Assembly (NCBI RefSeq): GCF_012926615.1
Contig: NZ_JABBNU010000007.1
Span: 62,001 to 126,000 of the forward strand
Length of the DNA stretch: 64,000 bases
Reading direction: 5' to 3'
From: Marinigracilibium pacificum
GTDB lineage: Bacteria > Bacteroidota > Bacteroidia > Cytophagales > Cyclobacteriaceae
Shown: positions 53,033 to 61,017 of the stretch, piece by piece
Layout: each line of letters opens with the position of its first letter
Position numbering within the stretch: position 1 is the first letter of the stretch
Position numbers and translations under genes: made by a program
Notes under the pieces: model-generated
The model's input: only the letters and a program-made list of their open reading frames with translations
Told to the model about the DNA's origin: nothing
The model's database searches: none

Positions 53033-53050
53033 TTTAGACTTATTCTGAAT
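53033..53050. promoter_or_regulatory. Candidate operator, second copy (TTTAGA-N5-TCTGAA) of ferritin
   Basis: TTTAGACTTATTCTGAAT shares the 5-base spacer CTTAT and most arm bases with the copy at 52643. It lies about 78 bases before the ferritin ATG. The TTTAGA-N5-TCTAAA pattern resembles sites attributed to iron-dependent regulators in this phylum (from memory). Confidence 0.55.
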
Positions 53051-53088
53051 TGGACTTTTTACGCTGATTTGCCGTAACTTCTTTTTAC

Positions 53089-53113
53089 ATTTACAGTTAT
53101 AGTAAGTGTAAAT
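53089..53113 (+). promoter_or_regulatory. Inverted repeat in the ferritin leader
   Basis: ATTTACA (53089-53095) and TGTAAAT (53107-53113) are perfectly complementary across 11 bases. They end 14 bases before the ferritin ATG. The repeat could be an RNA hairpin or a second operator; its left arm overlaps a -7-like TACATTTA. Confidence 0.4.
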
Positions 53114-53127
53114 AAATTCTTATAACT

Positions 53128-53655
53128 ATGAAGGATTTAATCAGATTAAATACATCGCTGACTGAGAAAGTAGAAAGTCAGCTGAACGAACAAATCAGAA
53201 TTGAAGCTGCTTCAAGTGCTCATTATTTGGCAATGGCTTCATGGTGTGATATTAATGGATACGAAAACAGTGCGGATTATTTCTATAAACAATCAGAAGA
53301 AGAAAGAGCTCATATGCTTAAAATATTTAAGTATGTGAATGATGTCGGAGGACATGCTATTTCTCCTGTAGTGTCTGAAATAAGACAGGAATATGGAAGC
53401 TTTAAGGAGATTTTCGAGATAGCTCTTGAAAACGAAATAGCTGTTTCTAAGTCTATTAACAACCTTGTTGACGTTTGTTATAAAGAGAAGGATCACAGCA
53501 CTATCAATTTCTTACAATGGTTCCTTGAAGAGCAACGTGAAGAAGAATACGTAGCTCGAAGATGTCTTGAATTATTTGATGTAATAGGAGAGGAAACTCA
53601 AGGTAAATACATGATTGATAAGGAAATTCCTAGAATCACTTACGGAGGAGAATAA
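53128..53655 (+). CDS. ftnA: Ferritin (iron storage)
   Basis: A 175-residue four-helix-bundle protein that oxidises Fe(II) and stores ferric mineral in a 24-subunit shell. Ferroxidase ligands are visible: Glu and His in NEQIRIEAASSAHYLAMASW (about 21-40), and Glu/His in SEEERAHMLKIF (about 57-68). A further ligand Glu lies in ENEIAVSKSIN (about 101-111) and Gln/Glu in FLEEQREEE (about 132-140). No heme-binding Met is evident, so it is a ferritin and not a bacterioferritin. A candidate operator shared with the upstream gene and a strong terminator bracket it. Confidence 0.95.
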   Translation: MKDLIRLNTSLTEKVESQLNEQIRIEAASSAHYLAMASWCDINGYENSADYFYKQSEEERAHMLKIFKYVNDVGGHAISPVVSEIRQEYGSFKEIFEIALENEIAVSKSINNLVDVCYKEKDHSTINFLQWFLEEQREEEYVARRCLELFDVIGEETQGKYMIDKEIPRITYGGE

Positions 53656-53673
53656 ATTCTGATTAACAGATAT

Positions 53674-53705
53674 AAAAAAGGCCGGTCATATGACCGGCCT
53701 TTTTT
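53674..53705. terminator. Strong bidirectional terminator between ferritin and the OmpA-family gene
   Basis: AAAAAAGGCCGGTCAT and its exact complement form a perfect 32-base palindrome with an A-tract and a T-tract, serving both converging genes. Confidence 0.95.
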
Positions 53706-53706
53706 A

Positions 53707-55872
53707 TTAATAATTCAGTAAGGCTTCGACTCTAATATTCATCATGTATTCTGGTTCAGTACACTCAACCCCATCAACACATTGGTTTACTGGTTCTGTC
53801 TCACCAAGTCCTTTTGCTTCAATTCTATCTTTTTCAATTCCCTTTGAAACTAGATGATTTTTTATTTTTCGTGCCCTTTCCTGGCTTAGTTGCATATTGG
53901 TTGTAGCATCACCGCGGCTATCTGTGTGTACAAAGAATTTAATTTTGTAGAATTTTTGAAGGTTGAGAATCTTTGCAATATTATTTAATTCAGTAATTGC
54001 GCTTTCTGTTAAGTCTGAAGTTCCATCTTCAAAGATAATATCATCAAATAGTAACTTTTCATTTGAAACTATCGGATTCATATCAACTGTATACGAAATC
54101 AGACCGTAATTCAATCCAAAAGTTTCTATATCTAATGTCTTTTCAAAAAATCCTTCTTTTGTAACAAATAATGAGTAGTCAGCTCCATCTTCAAGGATAA
54201 AGTCATACATTCCATCATCTCCGGTGGTGTATTCGTAATAGTGGCCATTAGTTTCATCGACCAAAATTACTTTGGCATCATCTATTAACCCCGAATTCTT
54301 TTTATCCCTGATTACACCTTGTAATAGAAGTGATTCAAGTACCAGAGGAAGTTTGATCAGATGATTGTCGACAAATAGATCCGATGTATTTATTACTCTT
54401 TCTTCTGAAGCAAAACCTTTTCTTCTAGCTACCAGGCGATAAGTTTGATTTCTTTCCAGCTCAAATCGGAACTGTGCATTTCTACCACCAAAAAACTGTT
54501 CGATAACTTCACCAGCTTCATTCATCAATACAACTTCAGCCCCTCTTACTTTCAGGTTATTGTCAAAGTCCATGATAATACCACTCAGGTGAGGAGAAGG
54601 AACAAGCGTTTTCTTAAACCCGAAGATTTTATCTCCGTTACCACTTTCCGTAGGTCTGTTTGATGAAAAATATCCTTTTCTACCATCCTCATAAATGGAA
54701 ATTCCAAAATCATCGTTAGGGCTGTTTATGGGAGCTCCCATGTTTTCTACTTTTACTACCTGGGTATTATGAACGATGGCTCTGTATATATCCATACCTC
54801 CAAGTCCGCCATGGCCATTTCCAGTAAAATATAATGTTTGATCGATTATTAATGGGAATAATTCATGCCCTTCAGTATTGACTTCATCACCCATATTTAC
54901 AGGGACACTCCACTCTCCATTTCTATTAATTGAAATGTAAAGATCCATTCCACCTTTTCCACCTGGTTTATCACTGGCAAAAATTAATGTTTGACCGTCT
55001 TCTGAAATAGCAGGGTGACCACAAGAATATGATCCATTATTAAATGAAAGTGCTTTTGGTGTTGACCATTTCTCTTTACTTTCACTTATCAATTCAGATG
55101 AAAATAATTGAAGTACACCTTGAGGTTTTTCTTTTGTTGAAACTGTTCGGGTAAATATCACTTTGGTACCCTGATTATAAAGTGCCATTGGACCTTCATG
55201 GTCTTTCGTATTTAGTGGTGCCGGAAGTTCAGTTTTTACAAAATCATTATTGAAAATATCAACTTTAAATAAATCATAATCAGCACCGCCTTTAAAACCA
55301 GGATGTCCCGACTTTGTCCCCACAGCATAAAGCTGGTTCTTGTATATATAAGGTGAGAAAATGTCTGATTTTTCCGGGGTAACAATTTCGTTAACAGTTA
55401 GGAAAGCAGTATCCTCAAAGAAAGTATTTAGCTGATATATCCCTTCAAGCTTGTTTTTAGGTCTGTTTTCTTCATTGGTATTCTTTCGATACAATGTGTA
55501 AAAGGTACCAGCTTCAGTATATTTTCCTTGAGAACTTAGTACTTCAGCATAAAAAAGAAAGAATTTTGGCTGTTCCAGTCCCCCTGACTTCAGCCCTTCA
55601 CTTAACCACTTTGCGGCTTGTTTCTGGTTATTTGTTCTGAAGTAGCACTCACCTAATTGTAATTTAATGATATCAGGTATGTTCTTGTTTTCTTCAATTC
55701 CTTGATGAAAATAGGGGATAGCCTGATCATATTGCTGATTGTCATAATATCTTTGGGCAATATCAACAGGATTCTTCAGATTTGTAAATATCGATCCCTG
55801 GGCATAAATACCTGCCAAAGATGATAAGAACAAAATAATGCTCAATAATGATTTATGTAATGAAAATTTCAT
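53707..55872 (-). CDS. OmpA-family protein with TPR, PD40 repeats and carboxypeptidase-regulatory-like domain
   Basis: A 721-residue exported protein: signal MKFSLHKSLLSIILFLSSLAG, then TPR-like helices (about 35-110), and PD40/WD40-like strands (about 180-400). The PD40 motifs include GHPAISEDGQTLIFASDKPG and LYFTGNGHGGLGGMDIYRA. A carboxypeptidase-regulatory-like domain follows (about 430-600). The C-terminal OmpA domain (about 605-715) has FVHTDSRGDATTNMQLSQER, keeping the Asp and Arg that bind peptidoglycan. It follows a PorP/SprF gene by 6 bases. Such proteins often accompany T9SS adhesins and may tether them to the wall. Confidence 0.92.
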   Translation of the reverse strand: MKFSLHKSLLSIILFLSSLAGIYAQGSIFTNLKNPVDIAQRYYDNQQYDQAIPYFHQGIEENKNIPDIIKLQLGECYFRTNNQKQAAKWLSEGLKSGGLEQPKFFLFYAEVLSSQGKYTEAGTFYTLYRKNTNEENRPKNKLEGIYQLNTFFEDTAFLTVNEIVTPEKSDIFSPYIYKNQLYAVGTKSGHPGFKGGADYDLFKVDIFNNDFVKTELPAPLNTKDHEGPMALYNQGTKVIFTRTVSTKEKPQGVLQLFSSELISESKEKWSTPKALSFNNGSYSCGHPAISEDGQTLIFASDKPGGKGGMDLYISINRNGEWSVPVNMGDEVNTEGHELFPLIIDQTLYFTGNGHGGLGGMDIYRAIVHNTQVVKVENMGAPINSPNDDFGISIYEDGRKGYFSSNRPTESGNGDKIFGFKKTLVPSPHLSGIIMDFDNNLKVRGAEVVLMNEAGEVIEQFFGGRNAQFRFELERNQTYRLVARRKGFASEERVINTSDLFVDNHLIKLPLVLESLLLQGVIRDKKNSGLIDDAKVILVDETNGHYYEYTTGDDGMYDFILEDGADYSLFVTKEGFFEKTLDIETFGLNYGLISYTVDMNPIVSNEKLLFDDIIFEDGTSDLTESAITELNNIAKILNLQKFYKIKFFVHTDSRGDATTNMQLSQERARKIKNHLVSKGIEKDRIEAKGLGETEPVNQCVDGVECTEPEYMMNIRVEALLNY

Positions 55873-55878
55873 TGGTCC

Positions 55879-56787
55879 TTAAAAGTATTTTGGAGTAACT
55901 GTTGTCTTCTTTTCAAACGTGAACTTATAGCTTAGCATTAGTTCATGTGTCCCCGAACTATATACCCTCCAATCTCTTTTAGTTAAGAAATCATAACTGT
56001 ATCCAAATTGAAGTCCGTTAGTTATCTGAAGTTTCAATAGACCAGATAAAGATTCCTGGTATCTGTATGAAACGCCGGTCCATAACACTTCTCTAAATAG
56101 AGCACTTACATTTAAGTCAAACCCCAGAGGCGCCCCATTAGCATATTTAATTAGTACGTGAGGCTTTAGTTTTATATCAGCATTAACATCAAATACATAA
56201 CCTCCAGTAATAAAAGCGTGAGTTGTTAAAACTGCTTGTGAGCTATCGTTTTCATTATCAATATATATTTCATTCATTTGAGGTATTGAAGCACCAACAT
56301 AGTAATTGTCTGTGTAATAATATATACCAAACCCAAATGTAGGCTTCCATGTGTTTATAACAACATTTCTGAAAGCTGGGTCTGTTGTTGAAATTTCTGA
56401 ATAATCTGCATCGTAATTAACAACTCCAGCCTGAAGTCCGAATGACATAATTCCATTATCACTTGGTATACGATAAGTAACTTGAGGAATTATTGCTCTA
56501 TTGGTAGTCACACCAATTTTATCTTGATAGATAATACCACCAAGAGCAATTTTTTGATTATTTAAAGGGCTATGTAATGCAAGTGTTTGAGTAGAAGGAG
56601 CTCCTTCAATACCAACCCATTGTTCTCTCCATATTATTGAAGTGTAAAACGCATCCTGGCTGCCGGCATAAGCTGGGTTAATTGCAGATCCGTTAAACAT
56701 ATATTGAGAATACATTGGGATTTGCTGTGCATGAACAATTCCACACACCATACTCAAAACTGCCGTAATTATAATTGACCTAATCAT
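55879..56787 (-). CDS. PorP/SprF-family type IX secretion membrane protein
   Basis: A 302-residue outer-membrane protein of the PorP/SprF family. Signal peptide ITAVLSMVCGIVHAQ is followed directly by the family's PMYSQYMFNGSAINPAYAGS (about 24-43) and SIIWREQWVGIEGAP. A predicted barrel ends in YKFTFEKKT. SprF is needed for export or attachment of the SprB gliding adhesin in Flavobacterium. Here the gene sits 3 bases after a large adhesin gene and 6 bases before an OmpA-family gene, the usual triad. It is most likely dedicated to that adhesin. Confidence 0.93.
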   Translation of the reverse strand: MIRSIIITAVLSMVCGIVHAQQIPMYSQYMFNGSAINPAYAGSQDAFYTSIIWREQWVGIEGAPSTQTLALHSPLNNQKIALGGIIYQDKIGVTTNRAIIPQVTYRIPSDNGIMSFGLQAGVVNYDADYSEISTTDPAFRNVVINTWKPTFGFGIYYYTDNYYVGASIPQMNEIYIDNENDSSQAVLTTHAFITGGYVFDVNADIKLKPHVLIKYANGAPLGFDLNVSALFREVLWTGVSYRYQESLSGLLKLQITNGLQFGYSYDFLTKRDWRVYSSGTHELMLSYKFTFEKKTTVTPKYF

Positions 56788-56790
56788 TTC

Positions 56791-59700
56791 TTACCTTTTT
56801 AACACTAAAAATCCTTGCAATGGCTTCGAAGACTCTTCTACATGTAGGAAGTAGAAATAAGTTCCGTCAGGTACACCATCACCACCAACATTCATTTCTG
56901 TATTTTCACCTTCCCATCTGACATCCTGATTATTGTAACCAGTGGCTTGATAAACCAGGTTACCCCATCTGTTATAAACTTCAATTCTGTTTTGAGGGAA
57001 TTCACCAATTCCTTCAATCTCCCAGAAATCATTATTGCCATCACCATTTGGAGAGAAGCCTTTTGATGGTTTTAACGGCTTAATTACAAGCTCTTTTTCC
57101 TGGTAATCCGGAATTCCATTGTTATTAAAATCGGCAGGATTACATGGATCATTTCCGGCCTCTTCTTTATCAGAAATTTCATCTCCATCACTATCTGTTG
57201 ATAAGTAATCAGGCGTGCCATCATTATCAGTATCTACAGGGTTATTTGGATCTGCACCGATCTCAATGTGATCAGGAATTCCATCTTCGTCACTATCAGA
57301 TACGACTACTGTAATTACAATTACTGATTCAGAGCATAATCCTTTACTGTCACATGCAGTGTAATTAATTATATCCTCACCACCAGAGCAATTATTTGCT
57401 GTATATGAAAAACTTGAAGCATCAATAGTGTAGTTACCCAAAGCTGTTGATTCTGAAGAAACTTCCGAAAGTAAAATTTGATCATTTTCCGGATCCGAAA
57501 TGTTTCCAAGTATCTGATCTGAAATAGTTTCACCACCAAGGACCTGGTAATATAAAGTCTCCGCTGAAGGTGCCTCATTGATATCAGTAACTGTAATTGT
57601 AATAGTTATTGAACTTTTCAGATTAGTATTATCAAGTACTTCTAAGTTTAAAGTCCATGTTTGCTGAGATTCATAGTCTAATAAATTAACATCACTAACA
57701 TATATTTCTCCATTGTTTCTAATGTTAAAAGGAGTACCCGCATTAGATATATAGGCTCTTAAAATGTTATTCTCAGGGTCAGTGATATTTGCTAAAGTTA
57801 CCACAGTACCATTAGGCTTATTTTCTTCAACTGAAGCATCTTCTGCAAAGATTGTTGGAGGCTCTGGCTTGTCTGTTATATTAATAGTTATTTGAGCTTC
57901 AGATGATAATCCTTTTTTATCAACTACTCTTACTATTATTGTGAATTGTTTATTTGTCTCGTAATCGAGAACAGAAGCATCTCCGACAGTTAATCTGCCA
58001 TTTGCAGATAGTTTAAAGTATGGTTGACCATCACCACCAATAATCTCGAATTTATCAAGATTATTATCTTCATCTGTAGCCTCAAGAATTGATACAAGAG
58101 TATTTATTGCTGTGTTTTCTTCGATTTCAAACGTTGCATCTTGTGTTATCGGAGCTTCGTTAATATCATTTATAGTTATTGTAATCGTAGTAGAAGCAGT
58201 TAGTCCACTATTATCAGTAACTGTTAATTCAAGTTGAAACTCCGGATTTACCTCATGGTTAATTGCCGCTGTATTATTTACAGTAATGTTTCCATTTTGA
58301 TCTATGACAAATGCATTATCAATGTTTCCTGAGGTGATTTCTACCGAAGTAATGTTGTTTTCCGGATCAGAGATCTGAGCTGTTACTACTGCAGTTCCGT
58401 TAGGACTATTTTCATCAATTGAAGCATCGTTTGCTGAAATAGAAGGTGCTTCAGGGATATCAGTTATTTTAATCGTTATTTGAGCTTCACTTTCTAAACC
58501 AAGATCATCGACAACTCTGACTATAAGTATTAATTGCTGGTTAATCTCATAATTTAATCCTGAAGGATCAGAAACTGTTAAATCACCATTAGCAGAAATA
58601 TTAAAATATGGAGCTCCATCTCCTCCTATAATTTCAAATCTGTTAAAATTCCCATCTTCATCAAAAGCTGTAAGTGTTGATACTAATGTATTTACGGGTG
58701 TGTTTTCTTCAACTACAATTGTCTTATTTTCAGTTGTAGGAGCTTCATTGATATCAATTACTGTAACTTTTATAGTAAGCGATGCAGTCAACCCTCTTAG
58801 ATCCGTAACAGTAATTTCCAGATCAAACACAGGGTTTACCTCAAAATTAATTGCAGAAGGATTGTTTACTGTTATATTTCCATTTTGATCAATTGCAAAT
58901 GCGTTATCTATATTTCCGTTAGTGATCTCAACAGAAGTTACATTGTCTTCAGGGTCAGTAATAGTTAAAGTGGTAAGTAGAAATCCTGCATTAGGATTTT
59001 CATTAATGCTTTGATCAGAACCAGTTATAGAAGGAGGTTCGTTAACATTATTAACAGTTATTCTGATTGTGCCTTCTACTTTATTGCCGTTTTTATCTTT
59101 TACTTCAATTACTAAATCAAAGAATGGATTGGTTTCAAAATCAATTGCTGCTGGATTAGCTACAGTGATTAATCCTGTATTGTCAATAGCAAATGCGCCA
59201 TCTGTATTTCCTCCGATTATCTTAAAAAGGAATGAGTCACTGTCAGGGTCTGTTACATCAACGGTAACAACTTCAGTTCCTGCAGGTACATTTTCATCTA
59301 TACTAGCTGCAGTAGTATTAATTACAGGTGGTTCACCAGCTAAAGTGAAATATTCAAATGAAGAAGTGCTTTCATCTAAAGCAGTTTCAAGATCTGTTAA
59401 ATTATCGTCATCATAGTTATAGATATCTGAGATGTCTTTATCAAATATGCTACTTGAGACATTTAAAGCACCTGTGAAATTATTTCTGTTTCGGGCAATT
59501 ACAGTAGTTATTTTTATATTTTGATTTGCATTAATTCCTAATTCCGCCAGCGTAAAATATAGATCAGTAAAGGCAGGCACAGTACAATTACCAGCATTAG
59601 GGTTTGCTAAACTAGTTTGAGTAACATCCTGAGCCAGTGTTGTTTCTTGACCGGTTTCCAGATTGAAAATGTTTTTAACAGTAACAGGGAAACCGAAGAA

Positions 59701-60180
59701 ATTGTATTTACCTACTGATACCTCCATATCAAACCCGGCATGATTTGAGTTTGATTCAATCAAGATATGTACAGAGAAATCATTCGTGTTGATATCTCCA
59801 CTTCGTACCCTGAATACCACACCATCATCGGTTGTATTTACAGTTTCATCAGGGTTTACATAGTGGTAATAAAGCCCTGTTTGATTTTCACCAGTTACTA
59901 AGTCATAATTTCCACAATTGCCACCTTCCTGGGCATCACCATTTATTTCATTTGGACCAGCTATACCAATAAAAGACAATTCAAATTCGTTAACTTCATT
60001 TGAACCTGTAAACTGAGCTCCGGATGTAGTAATCCAGCCATCACCATTAGGGTCTAGAATAGCATTTGTACTTGCTGTCCCTGAAGGTCTGATAATTTCG
60101 CCTGGAACTTGGGCATATAAATCTTTACTTCCAATACTTAAAATACAAAGTATGGATATTAAAAAAGTTATCCTGTGCAT
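56791..60180 (-). CDS. Large T9SS adhesin with cadherin-like repeats, TSP3-like repeats and CHU_C domain
   Basis: A protein of about 1129 residues. Signal MHRITFLISILCILSIGSKD precedes an N-terminal lectin-like region (about 30-280). Six cadherin-type repeats follow (about 285-900), each with the calcium-binding DENxPxGTxV and VNE/DINEAP signatures. A seventh Ig-like unit (about 900-990) and Asp-rich TSP3-like repeats (DSDEDGIPDHIE, DTDNDGTPDYLSTDSDGDE) follow. The CHU_C domain is SKGFSPNGDGNNDFWEIEGI to QGFLVLKR. Repeats 2-3 and 4-5 match as a 196-residue pair. A TTG at 60201 is an alternative start. The gene is first in the adhesin/SprF/OmpA run. Confidence 0.93.
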   Translation of the reverse strand: MHRITFLISILCILSIGSKDLYAQVPGEIIRPSGTASTNAILDPNGDGWITTSGAQFTGSNEVNEFELSFIGIAGPNEINGDAQEGGNCGNYDLVTGENQTGLYYHYVNPDETVNTTDDGVVFRVRSGDINTNDFSVHILIESNSNHAGFDMEVSVGKYNFFGFPVTVKNIFNLETGQETTLAQDVTQTSLANPNAGNCTVPAFTDLYFTLAELGINANQNIKITTVIARNRNNFTGALNVSSSIFDKDISDIYNYDDDNLTDLETALDESTSSFEYFTLAGEPPVINTTAASIDENVPAGTEVVTVDVTDPDSDSFLFKIIGGNTDGAFAIDNTGLITVANPAAIDFETNPFFDLVIEVKDKNGNKVEGTIRITVNNVNEPPSITGSDQSINENPNAGFLLTTLTITDPEDNVTSVEITNGNIDNAFAIDQNGNITVNNPSAINFEVNPVFDLEITVTDLRGLTASLTIKVTVIDINEAPTTENKTIVVEENTPVNTLVSTLTAFDEDGNFNRFEIIGGDGAPYFNISANGDLTVSDPSGLNYEINQQLILIVRVVDDLGLESEAQITIKITDIPEAPSISANDASIDENSPNGTAVVTAQISDPENNITSVEITSGNIDNAFVIDQNGNITVNNTAAINHEVNPEFQLELTVTDNSGLTASTTITITINDINEAPITQDATFEIEENTAINTLVSILEATDEDNNLDKFEIIGGDGQPYFKLSANGRLTVGDASVLDYETNKQFTIIVRVVDKKGLSSEAQITINITDKPEPPTIFAEDASVEENKPNGTVVTLANITDPENNILRAYISNAGTPFNIRNNGEIYVSDVNLLDYESQQTWTLNLEVLDNTNLKSSITITITVTDINEAPSAETLYYQVLGGETISDQILGNISDPENDQILLSEVSSESTALGNYTIDASSFSYTANNCSGGEDIINYTACDSKGLCSESVIVITVVVSDSDEDGIPDHIEIGADPNNPVDTDNDGTPDYLSTDSDGDEISDKEEAGNDPCNPADFNNNGIPDYQEKELVIKPLKPSKGFSPNGDGNNDFWEIEGIGEFPQNRIEVYNRWGNLVYQATGYNNQDVRWEGENTEMNVGGDGVPDGTYFYFLHVEESSKPLQGFLVLKR

Positions 60181-60366
60181 ATCAACAAAAAATGGCTTCA
60201 ACTAAAAAATTACTCAGTGTTTGTACTGAATAATACAATAAAATAACTGAAATCTAATACAATTATTCACTCAAAGCAAATTCTTGTAGTAAAATAGAGG
60301 TATTTGTCTATTTTTAGAAATTAGTTATTGTTGCAAAGATAAAGTGAAGTGTATAAATCGGGTTGC

Positions 60367-61017
60367 ATGAACAGATCTAAATTTGATGATTTTATTGTAA
60401 AACTACACGAAATGTTACGTGACCCCTTACCGGGGAGGGAAGCACAGCTTGAAATGTCAGCAAGATTTGATAAAGATATTGCTGAAAAGTATTTTAAGCC
60501 AGAAGAAAATGCGAAGAAAGGAGGGGTGTTGGTTTTGTTTTACCCCGATGAAAATGATATTTCAATACCTTTGATGCTTAGACCTGAATATCCTGGAGTA
60601 CATGGAGGACAGGTGAGTTTTCCCGGAGGGAAGTTTGAACCACAAGATAAAAATTTGATACATACCGCATTAAGAGAAGCTGAAGAAGAAATAGGAATTA
60701 AATCTGCGGATGTCGAGATTTTGGGTAATTTGTCAGAGCTCTTTATATTCGCCAGTAATTTTTTGGTTGTACCAACAGTTGGATATTTAAATTATAAACC
60801 AGATTTTGTGCCTGAAGAAAATGAGGTGGAGAAAATAATTTCTCTTCCTGTAAGTCATCTTATTGACCCTTCAGTTGTAAAGTTTACCGATATTCAAGCA
60901 TCAAAAAGTATCCGATTAAATGCTCCTTATTTTGATGTTGAGGGACATGTTGTGTGGGGAGCAACAGCTATGATGCTGTCAGAATTAAAAGCGATAATTA
61001 CAAAAATTTACTCATGA
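60367..61017 (+). CDS. NUDIX hydrolase, probable CoA pyrophosphatase
   Basis: A 216-residue NUDIX enzyme. The NUDIX box GGKFEPQDKNLIHTALREAE + EEIGI fits Gx5Ex7REUxEExGU. The preceding LMLRPEYPGVHGGQVSFPGG carries the extra motif of the CoA-diphosphatase subfamily, which hydrolyses CoA to phosphopantetheine and 3',5'-ADP. An upstream GTG at 60349 is in frame, but the ATG at 60367 is more likely. The stop codon overlaps the ATG of the next gene (ATGA), so translation is coupled with the DUF819 membrane protein. Confidence 0.88.
   Translation: MNRSKFDDFIVKLHEMLRDPLPGREAQLEMSARFDKDIAEKYFKPEENAKKGGVLVLFYPDENDISIPLMLRPEYPGVHGGQVSFPGGKFEPQDKNLIHTALREAEEEIGIKSADVEILGNLSELFIFASNFLVVPTVGYLNYKPDFVPEENEVEKIISLPVSHLIDPSVVKFTDIQASKSIRLNAPYFDVEGHVVWGATAMMLSELKAIITKIYS

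Noticed and set aside
56800-59400. Repeated DNA across 2.6 kb suggesting a CRISPR or satellite array
   Set aside because: The repeats are codon-phased cadherin-like domains within one continuous reading frame, with imperfect matches and no constant short repeat or spacer.
59069-59416. Open frame of 115 codons opposite the adhesin gene
   Set aside because: Antisense shadow of a repetitive, stop-poor coding region, rich in Ser/Thr with no start context or family resemblance.
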